DNA of 7,894 nt. Source: an uncultured Collinsella sp. GTDB lineage: Bacteria; Actinomycetota; Coriobacteriia; Coriobacteriales; Coriobacteriaceae. Positions within the stretch are counted from its first letter, which is position 1. Each line of letters starts with the position of its first letter. Location of the stretch: positions 1 through 7,894 of the forward strand of contig CAAENI010000032.1 of the NCBI GenBank assembly GCA_900757285.1, given 5' to 3'. A program made the position numbers and the translations under genes. The notes below the pieces were generated by a model. The model worked only from the letters and a program-made list of their open reading frames with translations. It searched no databases and was not told where the DNA came from. Positions 1-4,738 of this stretch are shown here, piece after piece.

Positions 1-54
1 AACATCGAGGTATTTCCGACAAACTGTAGCGCGAACAGGCGAGATTATCACTAC

Positions 55-80
55 ACCCCACTAAAGCTGGGGGTATTTTT
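55..80 (+). terminator. Possible plus-strand intrinsic terminator of a gene left of the window
   Basis: ACCCCA (55-60) can pair with TGGGGGT (68-74) around a loop of about 7 nt, with one bulged G. A run of five T follows at 76-80. This is the order expected for a terminator read on the plus strand. No gene in the window would use it, so it would belong to a gene ending before position 1. The stem is short, so this is a moderate call. The rest of 1-172 holds no gene that I can support. Confidence 0.4.
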
Positions 81-112
81 CTCAAAAAAGTGATGATTGA
101 CTTACTGTGACG

Positions 113-146
113 AAAAAAAGAAACCCGCCGGGATGCGACGGGTTTC
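113..146 (-). terminator. Intrinsic terminator of the galactitol-type PTS operon
   Basis: GAAACCCG (120-127) and CGGGTTTC (139-146) form an 8-bp perfect stem with an 11-nt loop. Read on the minus strand, the stem is followed at once by seven T (complement of A113-119). It lies 27 bp beyond the stop codon of the IIC gene, exactly where the end of that minus-strand transcript is expected. Confidence 0.85.
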
Positions 147-172
147 TTCCACAGGGGATATGTGGCAATGAG

Positions 173-1696
173 TTAGGCGTTTGCCTTTGCGGACTCGGCT
201 TCCTTGGCAGCCTTGAGGTCCTCCTCGGTAAACTTGCCGGTGGTGAGCGGCGAGAGGGTGCACTTGTCCTGCTTCGCGTACTCGATGTTACGAGCGATCA
301 TCTGCTTGCGATACCAAGCGAAGAGCGCGACGTACACGACGATGGCAACGACAGTGGCGATAATCATGGTCACATCGCCCGTGGTCGCCTTGCCCACGAA
401 GAAGGCCAGGAACTTCTCGACAGGTCCTTCCATGGTGGTCTGAGAGATCAGGCCGGTAACGCCATCGGGGAAAGCGCCGACAGTCTTAGCGGTAAAGGTA
501 ACGAAATCGGCGACAAGGGTGCCGGCGCCCAGGAAGACGGGCAGCAGGACGGCACCGATAACGACCATGCGAATCACGCGGCCGCGGGTGACGACGAGCA
601 GTGCCGGCGTCAGACCCATGGCGATGATGCCGCCGAGCGGCAGCAGGCCGTTCCAAGTACCAGTCGGGGAGAGGGGGCAGGGAACGTTGGCGAGCAGCAG
701 AGCCTCACCCAACATGATGGGAGCAAGGATGTTGGCAGCAGCCCAGATCTCGGCGCGGCCGGCGATGAAGGGCCAGTCGAGGCCGACGTTGAGGGTACGG
801 CCCTGGAGCCACTTGCTGTTGTTAGCAAAGTCGGAGATGCCCTGAGACAGCGGCTCGACGGCTGCGATGAACCAAGAACCGATCATCGAGAACAGCTCAA
901 GGCAGGTTGCGGCGGTAAAGGCGAGCGTGCAGATCTGCTGCGGGGTCTGGTGCGAAAGAAGGCCGACGAAGACGCCCAGGTAGATACCAATAGCAAACTT
1001 GGAGCCCCAGAAGCCAATCATGTTGTTGAGCTTGGCAGCGTCGAAGTCGTACTTATCGAGGAAGGGGAGCACCTTGTCGATGATCTTGTTGAGCAGCATG
1101 GCCAGCGGGTTCATCATGTAGTTCATGTGAGTCGTGGTCATGGGGTTCTCCTCGGGAGCACCCAAAAGATCGTTGAACGTGGGCTTCATAAGGTCGGAGT
1201 TCATGATCTTCATAACGCCGACGAAGACGACGAGCAGCGTGGCGACGACAATGTTGGCGCCAAAGTAGATGCAGGCAAGGCCGACGAAGGCGAGGTGCCA
1301 AACGTCAAAGATGTCGACGTCGATGGTGTTGGTCTTGGCGAGCACGATCATCACGATGTTGACGATGACGAGGACCATCAGGAAGTACAGCGTGTAGGGA
1401 GAACCCCAGGTGATGGTGGCCAGCGGTGCCCAGCCCACGTCGGTGACGGTGAGCTGAAGGCCGGTGGACTCAACGAACGTCGTCATGGCGCTCGAGAAGG
1501 CCGTCGTCAGAATGTTGATGATGGCACCGATGCCGGTAATAGCGATGCCGAGCTTAAGACCGCCCTCGAGGGCCTTGGTAAACTTAACTTTGAAGAGAAG
1601 GGCAATAACCGTCAAAACGATGGTCATCATAGGGGCTGCGCCAAGGTCGATCAGCGGCTGAAAGACGGCATTAGCAAACCCGATTACTGCGTCCAT
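173..1696 (-). CDS. gatC: PTS galactitol-family transporter subunit IIC
   Basis: Membrane channel subunit of a PTS enzyme II that imports and phosphorylates a sugar or polyol. The 507-residue product is hydrophobic almost throughout, with many long membrane segments (for example residues about 20-60, 100-165, 225-265, 310-400 and 440-465). It ends in a charged cytoplasmic tail of about 40 residues rich in Lys, Glu and Ala. Overall sequence and the neighbouring separate IIA and IIB genes match the EIIC-GAT family (GatC/SgcC type). It is somewhat longer than E. coli GatC, from memory about 450 residues. The ATG at 1696 is preceded by a GAGGGAG ribosome binding site. It is the last gene of the operon, 121 bp after IIB, and that gap holds a terminator-like hairpin. 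The true substrate cannot be read from sequence; galactitol is a family label, and other polyols or galactosides are possible. Confidence 0.88.
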   Translation of the reverse strand: MDAVIGFANAVFQPLIDLGAAPMMTIVLTVIALLFKVKFTKALEGGLKLGIAITGIGAIINILTTAFSSAMTTFVESTGLQLTVTDVGWAPLATITWGSPYTLYFLMVLVIVNIVMIVLAKTNTIDVDIFDVWHLAFVGLACIYFGANIVVATLLVVFVGVMKIMNSDLMKPTFNDLLGAPEENPMTTTHMNYMMNPLAMLLNKIIDKVLPFLDKYDFDAAKLNNMIGFWGSKFAIGIYLGVFVGLLSHQTPQQICTLAFTAATCLELFSMIGSWFIAAVEPLSQGISDFANNSKWLQGRTLNVGLDWPFIAGRAEIWAAANILAPIMLGEALLLANVPCPLSPTGTWNGLLPLGGIIAMGLTPALLVVTRGRVIRMVVIGAVLLPVFLGAGTLVADFVTFTAKTVGAFPDGVTGLISQTTMEGPVEKFLAFFVGKATTGDVTMIIATVVAIVVYVALFAWYRKQMIARNIEYAKQDKCTLSPLTTGKFTEEDLKAAKEAESAKANA

Positions 1697-1743
1697 GTCT
1701 CCCTCTTTCCTAAAAGAGAATTTCCTTTTCCGTATGTTGCCTT

Positions 1744-1781
1744 AAAAAAGGAAGATGCCGTTCCCGGTCGTCATCTTCCTT
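1744..1781 (-). terminator. Intra-operon terminator or attenuator between IIB and IIC
   Basis: AAGGAAGATG (1748-1757) and CATCTTCCTT (1772-1781) are perfect 10-bp inverted arms around a 14-nt loop. On the minus strand the stem runs straight into TTTTTT (complement of A1744-1749), the canonical form of an intrinsic terminator. It sits in the 121-bp gap between the IIB stop and the IIC start, so it would stop part of the transcription before IIC. The structure is directly visible; partial termination is inference. Confidence 0.75.
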
Positions 1782-1817
1782 AAAGCCAAAGATTGTGCAG
1801 AGCGAAGCTGCAAAAGA

Positions 1818-2123
1818 TTAGTTGAGACCCTTTTCCTTGATAATGGCCTCGATTTTGTCGTAAACCGGCTTAGCCATAGCGGGCATGCGATAGAGGATCG
1901 GGCCGGCGTCGACGATCGGGGTCTTAACCTCAAAGCCAAAGTCGGTCTTGGCGATCTGGGCGAAGATGTCGTACTGAGAGAGCATCTCCTCGTTAACGTC
2001 CTTGATCATCACGGCGTCGCAGTGCAGGTTGTAGCCGCGATTCTTGAACTCGGACTCGATGGCGTCCTTGATCTGATGGCTGGAGTTAACACCGGCGCCA
2101 CAAGCTGCGAGAACCTTAATCAT
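1818..2123 (-). CDS. gatB: PTS galactitol-family transporter subunit IIB
   Basis: Cytoplasmic phosphocarrier that takes phosphate from IIA onto a cysteine and passes it to the sugar bound by IIC. The 101-residue protein opens with a beta strand and the P-loop-like active site VLAACGAGVNSS, with the phosphorylated cysteine at residue 8. This arrangement and length are typical of the lactose/galactitol IIB fold, and the GatB branch fits best given the partners. The start ATG at 2123 has an AAAGGAA ribosome binding site 6 nt upstream. It lies 53 bp after the IIA gene and 121 bp before IIC in one operon. No truncation or missing catalytic residue is seen. Substrate is unproven. Confidence 0.88.
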   Translation of the reverse strand: MIKVLAACGAGVNSSHQIKDAIESEFKNRGYNLHCDAVMIKDVNEEMLSQYDIFAQIAKTDFGFEVKTPIVDAGPILYRMPAMAKPVYDKIEAIIKEKGLN

Positions 2124-2176
2124 GATGAATTCCTTTCTCTATGCGGGTTATTCCGCGGATTCCTAAGGGTGGTTGG

Positions 2177-2668
2177 CTAGTCGGCAGGAAAGTTGTCGAC
2201 CAAGAACTGGTAGATGGCCTTGGCGTCGGTCATGGAGAACAGCTCCTTGACGCGATCGGTGCCAAGAGCGTTAACGAAGTCCATGATCTTGGCGAGGATG
2301 CCCACCTGGGCCTCCTTGTCGTCGTTGAGAATCATAAACAGGAACGAGACGGGGAAGGTCTGCGAGGGGTCGATCATGGAGTGCCACTCGACGGGGGTCG
2401 TCAGCTTGACGGGGACGATGCGACGGGTGTGAACGAACTCGACCTCGGTGTGAGGAACGGCAAAGCTGGGCAACTCGGGGTCGACGACAGACATATCCAT
2501 GCCGGTGGGGTAGCCCTTTTCGCGCTCGATGATATTCTCGAGAAACGCGGGCGCCACATAGTTTTTGAGTGACAGCTTATTGGCGATCTCGGTAAAAACC
2601 TCTTCTTGCGTGGTGCGGTCGCAAACAAACACGGTGTCTTCGAAGAACAGATTGCTCTCTGCGGACAT
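2177..2668 (-). CDS. gatA: PTS fructose/galactitol-type subunit IIA
   Basis: Cytoplasmic phosphocarrier that accepts phosphate from HPr on a histidine and hands it to IIB. The 163-residue product has the PTS EIIA type-2 (mannitol/fructose/galactitol) fold signature: the GYPTGMDM segment at residues 52-59, followed by FAVPHTE with the likely phosphorylated His at residue 73. I start it at the ATG at 2668 because GGAAGGAG lies 8 nt upstream. An in-frame ATG at 2704 would add 12 residues, but it has no ribosome binding site and lies in the middle of a 14-bp palindrome that looks like an operator. It is the first gene of the operon. Gene symbol follows the family; E. coli GatA is of similar length. 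Confidence 0.87.
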   Translation of the reverse strand: MSAESNLFFEDTVFVCDRTTQEEVFTEIANKLSLKNYVAPAFLENIIEREKGYPTGMDMSVVDPELPSFAVPHTEVEFVHTRRIVPVKLTTPVEWHSMIDPSQTFPVSFLFMILNDDKEAQVGILAKIMDFVNALGTDRVKELFSMTDAKAIYQFLVDNFPAD

Positions 2669-2696
2669 GTCTGCAACTCCTTCCGTTCTATGCAGA

Positions 2697-2710
2697 TCGA
2701 ACATGTTCGA
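2697..2710. promoter_or_regulatory. 14-bp palindrome, candidate operator of the PTS operon
   Basis: TCGAACATGTTCGA is a perfect palindrome made of two back-to-back TGTTCGA half-sites. It lies between the predicted transcription start (about 2729) and the IIA ribosome binding site, a position where a bound repressor would block elongation. The half-site resembles those of other DeoR-family regulators such as GlpR (ATGTTCG, from memory), though the GlpR halves face the other way. Confidence 0.55.
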
Positions 2711-2735
2711 ATCTGTTTGTTTAAGTTCCCTGTTA

Positions 2736-2763
2736 TTTATGTCTAAGAGAATTAGTGTGTCAA
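2736..2763 (-). promoter_or_regulatory. Promoter of the galactitol-type PTS operon
   Basis: On the minus strand a perfect TTGACA -35 box (2763-2758) is followed after 16 bp by CATAAA (2741-2736), which matches four of six -10 positions. Transcription would begin near 2729, about 60 nt before the IIA start codon. One copy of the AATCTGTTT direct repeat overlaps the -35 box. Confidence 0.6.
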
Positions 2764-2958
2764 TCTGTTTTCGATTGTTCGGTAAAGTTCAATTTGCTTA
2801 ATTGAGACGTATTGGATTGAAATGATTTTAAAAGAGCAGCTATTTGCACATTTTTTGTCGGTCTCTTGGCGTCGAAATAATTCGTCATTCTCCGTTTGAC
2901 ACCGAGTTTTCTACCGTTCACCGGGAAAAACCGACCGTTTAGGGTGAGTGAGCATAAC

Positions 2959-2983
2959 TGTTCGATTACTATAAATGCGAACA
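2959..2983 (+). promoter_or_regulatory. Candidate promoter and operator of the lacR-like gene
   Basis: TGTTCGATT (2959-2967) and AATGCGAACA (2974-2983) form an imperfect inverted repeat with one extra G in the right arm. The dyad encloses a TATAAA -10 candidate at 2970-2975. No good -35 box is seen at the right distance. A repressor on this dyad would cover the -10 box, which would give autoregulation. Start codon follows 21 bp later with AGGAG between. Confidence 0.5.
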
Positions 2984-3004
2984 AAACCACTCAAAGGAGT
3001 AGAA

Positions 3005-3769
3005 ATGATCAAGGCGGAGCGTCAGGACAAGGTTCGTCAGTTGCTCGAGGAGCAGGGCACGGTCTCGGTCAAAGAGATTTCTGATGCGTTAGGTGTCTCG
3101 GATATGACGATCCGCCGCGATCTTGAGGAGCTTGCGAGCCTAGGCGAGATCGAGCGCGTGCACGGCGGAGCCCGCAGTGCACAGGGCCGTCCCCACGCTA
3201 TGCTGCGCCATGAGTACTCGCACAGCGAAAAGCGCACCAAGCATGCCGAGGAAAAGCTGCAGATTGCGCGCCGTGCTGTGGAGCTTATCGAGGAAGGCTC
3301 GACCATCTTTTTGGGCCCGGGCACCACGGTTGAGCAGATGGCCTCGATGCTGCCGGCGTTTCGCCTGCGCATTGTGACCAATTCGCTTTCAGTGTTTAAC
3401 CTGCTCGAGGCGCGCGAAGACTGTGACCTGTGCCTCGTGGGCGGCATGTATCGCCGCCGCACCGCCGCCTTTGTGGGCCCCATGGCCGAGGATACCCTGC
3501 GCGCGCTGGGAATCGACGCAGCCTATATCGGCGCCAACGGCATTTTGGACGGCGACGTGTCCACGTCTAACATGGAAGAGGGCCGCATCCAGCAGCTCGC
3601 CCTTAGCAAGGCCGACTCGCGCTATCTGATCGCCGACTCCAGCAAGATCGGCAAGCGCGACTTCTACACCTTCTGCCGCCTGGACAATTTGGACGCCGTG
3701 GTGTGCGAGCCGGGTATTACCGCCGAGGACCGCACTGCCATCGAGGAACACACGCAGGTCATCTGCTAG
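3005..3769 (+). CDS. lacR: DeoR-family transcriptional repressor, LacR-like
   Basis: Sugar-phosphate-responsive DNA-binding repressor of 254 residues, the usual length for the family. Residues 6-57 form the N-terminal DeoR helix-turn-helix with recognition helix SDMTIRRDL (32-40) and the trailing HGGARS. The C-terminal DeoR effector domain (about 75-235) carries FLGPGTTVE (102-110), FVGPMAED (156-163) and DSSKIGKRDF (211-220). These segments closely resemble LacR of staphylococci and lactococci as I recall it, whose inducer is tagatose-6-phosphate. I chose the ATG at 3005 because AGGAG lies 5 nt upstream; an upstream in-frame ATG at 2975 falls inside the putative promoter dyad. It is divergent from the galactitol-type PTS operon and close to lacG, so it may control both. 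GatR or another DeoR paralogue is the alternative. Confidence 0.85.
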   Translation: MIKAERQDKVRQLLEEQGTVSVKEISDALGVSDMTIRRDLEELASLGEIERVHGGARSAQGRPHAMLRHEYSHSEKRTKHAEEKLQIARRAVELIEEGSTIFLGPGTTVEQMASMLPAFRLRIVTNSLSVFNLLEAREDCDLCLVGGMYRRRTAAFVGPMAEDTLRALGIDAAYIGANGILDGDVSTSNMEEGRIQQLALSKADSRYLIADSSKIGKRDFYTFCRLDNLDAVVCEPGITAEDRTAIEEHTQVIC

Positions 3770-3879
3770 CTGACGCTGCAGACGATACTTCTGCCCCCTG
3801 CCGGCGCGGGGATTATCGCTTCACAATGACGCGCAGAATGACATGTATATGCGCTCGGGCCAAGTATTCAGCTTGTGGG

Positions 3880-4185
3880 CTAGACCAGGCGGGCGTAGTC
3901 CTGTGACTGATGAAAGATGTGGGCGATATAGATTGTTTCGTGCTCAAACTTGTATAGACACACGTAGTTGTTGACGGGAAACGATCGGTAATTACGTGCC
4001 GCCAGCTCTTGCATGTGCGAGAGGGGACGTAAAAGCGGCTGCTCGCGAAGCAGATCAAGCTGATATTCAAACTCAGCGACAAAATTGCCTGCTGCACGCG
4101 GATTCTTGAGGATTTGAGCAAGGTATCCGACAATACTCTCGTACTCATATCGCGCGCTTTTGAGGATTACGACGTTATAGGTCAT
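3880..4185 (-). CDS. ParE/RelE-superfamily toxin
   Basis: Toxin half of a type II toxin-antitoxin module; members of this fold either poison gyrase (ParE) or cleave mRNA at the ribosome (RelE). The 101-residue protein shows the family layout: a short beta strand, a two-helix hairpin (about residues 10-50, including the ARYEYESIVGYLAQ segment), then antiparallel strands with RSFPVNNYVCLYKF (67-80), TIYIAHIFH, and a C-terminal QDYARLV. That ending is typical of plasmid-stabilisation ParE/RelE proteins. Its start overlaps the end of the antitoxin gene by 11 nt and has only a weak ribosome binding site, which suggests translational coupling. The mechanism cannot be decided from sequence. It is convergent with the lacR-like gene, with no clear terminator between them. 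Confidence 0.85.
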   Translation of the reverse strand: MTYNVVILKSARYEYESIVGYLAQILKNPRAAGNFVAEFEYQLDLLREQPLLRPLSHMQELAARNYRSFPVNNYVCLYKFEHETIYIAHIFHQSQDYARLV

Positions 4186-4441
4186 ATTTGTCTCGTATCG
4201 AAGCCGCGAAGGATTCGTAGTCGCTGTAGTCTCCTTGCGATATTTCGTCTTCTGCCAACATCATACGAGACAACAGTTTTGCCTTGGCGATTTCTTCTTG
4301 CATGAGGCGATACTGGTCGCTGCTGATGCAGTGCATGGCCTCGTAGCCGTTCTTAGTTACGGTGACGTCGCGCTCAGACTCAACAAGCGTGGTGAATGCA
4401 GCAGTGTCCTTCATATCTCGGACGGGCACACAAGCTGACAT
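4175..4441 (-). CDS. Phd/YefM-type antitoxin
   Basis: Antitoxin that neutralises the downstream toxin and normally represses its own promoter. The 88-residue protein has the layout of the Phd/YefM superfamily: an N-terminal DNA-binding part with VPVRDMKD (6-13) and the characteristic TVTKNGYEAM strand-turn (27-36), then an acidic C-terminal arm (AEDEISQGDYSDYESF) that would wrap the toxin. I start at the ATG at 4441 because a near-perfect AAAGGAGG lies 5 nt upstream; an in-frame ATG at 4477 would overlap the predicted promoter. It overlaps the toxin gene by 11 nt. RelB/DinJ-like antitoxins are the alternative family. The module has no metabolic link to the PTS genes around it, suggesting separate acquisition. 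Confidence 0.83.
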   Translation of the reverse strand: MSACVPVRDMKDTAAFTTLVESERDVTVTKNGYEAMHCISSDQYRLMQEEIAKAKLLSRMMLAEDEISQGDYSDYESFAASIRDKYDL

Positions 4442-4467
4442 GGGTACCTCCTTTGCGTTGGGACACA

Positions 4468-4495
4468 ATTGTACCACGGTATGTTAAAACGTCGG
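4468..4495 (-). promoter_or_regulatory. Extended -10 promoter and likely autoregulatory dyad of the toxin-antitoxin module
   Basis: On the minus strand TGGTACAAT gives a TGn-extended -10 box (-10 hexamer TACAAT at 4473-4468). The -35 region (CCGACG, 4495-4490) is weak, as is common for extended -10 promoters. The palindrome ACAATTGT (4465-4472) overlaps the -10 box and is a natural candidate site for repression by the antitoxin or the toxin-antitoxin complex. Transcription would start near 4461, 20 nt before the antitoxin start. Confidence 0.5.
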
Positions 4496-4506
4496 CGTCG
4501 TTGGAT

Positions 4507-4565
4507 TATCTCAATCTGTAACAGTTGGGAGTAGAAAACCGGGTTAGATGTTACAGATCGAGATA
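4507..4565. repeat. Long hairpin repeat, copy 1
   Basis: Arms of 17 nt at 4507-4523 and 4549-4565 pair with one mismatch (A4513 against C4559) around a 25-nt loop. The inner ten pairs are ATCTGTAACA with TGTTACAGAT. A second copy lies exactly 80 bp to the right with the same arm core and loop length. No T-tract follows on either strand, so it is not an intrinsic terminator. It may be a palindromic mobile repeat or a structured RNA. Confidence 0.75.
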
Positions 4566-4582
4566 TTCAAGTTCGGGCCATT

Positions 4583-4649
4583 CGTTTGTCTTGATCTGTA
4601 ACAGGTAGGACCGAAAACCCCTGCTAGATGTTACAGATCGAGACAAACG
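4583..4649. repeat. Long hairpin repeat, copy 2
   Basis: Arms of 21 nt at 4583-4603 and 4629-4649 pair throughout except for a T-G wobble (4592 with 4640), around a 25-nt loop. The core ATCTGTAACA/TGTTACAGAT and the loop ends are shared with copy 1, with 15 of 25 loop positions identical in ungapped alignment. Outer stem bases differ from copy 1 in ways that keep pairing. It stops 18 bp before the A-tract of the lacG terminator. Confidence 0.75.
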
Positions 4650-4667
4650 GCCTGTTCGGACCGAGCC

Positions 4668-4716
4668 AAAATAAAAAAGGCCGCATGCGAACCCGCGGAG
4701 GGATTCGCATGCGGCC
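4668..4716 (-). terminator. Intrinsic terminator of the lac operon
   Basis: GGCCGCATGCGAA (4679-4691) and TTCGCATGCGGCC (4704-4716) form a perfect 13-bp GC-rich stem with a 12-nt loop. On the minus strand the stem is followed by TTTTTTATTTT (complement of 4668-4678). It lies 22 bp after the lacG stop and is the strongest terminator in the window. Confidence 0.93.
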
Positions 4717-4738
4717 GACAGGGGGTATGCGGCAAAAG

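Larger units (their letters stand above)
2669..3004. promoter_or_regulatory. Divergent control region between the PTS operon and lacR-like gene
   Basis: This 336-bp stretch holds no gene and is visibly more AT-rich than the flanking genes. It contains the hexamer TGTTCG five times counting both strands: minus at 2698-2703 and 2978-2983, plus at 2704-2709, 2776-2781 and 2959-2964. It also has an inverted repeat TCAATT/AATTGA (2789-2794 and 2800-2805), a CGAA-ATAA-TTCG dyad (2873-2884), a direct repeat AATCTGTTT (2710-2718 and 2762-2770), and three CCGTTYR direct repeats (2892, 2914, 2935). DeoR-family repressors commonly sit next to and control such divergent regions. Which element is bound is inference. 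Confidence 0.7.

Noticed and set aside
107..1783. Long plus-strand open frame of 558 codons opposite the IIC gene
   Set aside because: The translation is low-complexity Asp/Gly/His/Val-rich and lacks any recognisable fold. It is the antisense shadow of a clear PTS IIC gene with GC-rich codon bias.
2669..2704. Upstream ATG at 2704 as start of the IIA gene
   Set aside because: It has no ribosome binding site and sits in the centre of a palindrome. The ATG at 2668 has GGAAGGAG at good spacing and starts where homology-like sequence begins.
2896..2901. TTGACA on the plus strand as -35 box for the lacR-like gene
   Set aside because: No -10-like hexamer occurs 16-18 bp downstream, and the better -10 candidate at 2970 is far too distant.
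3791..3854. Possible terminators after the lacR-like gene (CCCC/GGGG near 3795-3811 and GCGCA/TGCGC at 3831-3854)
   Set aside because: Stems are only 4-5 bp and no T-tract follows on either strand, so neither supports an intrinsic terminator call.
4507..4649. CRISPR array or terminator pair in the tandem repeat region
   Set aside because: There are only two units, each an inverted repeat with a partly conserved loop. There are no unique spacers, no cas genes and no U-tracts.
4653..4658. TGTTCG hexamers at 4653-4658 and (reverse) 32-37 as further operators
   Set aside because: They are single half-sites without a dyad and lie near gene ends, within the number expected by chance over the whole window.
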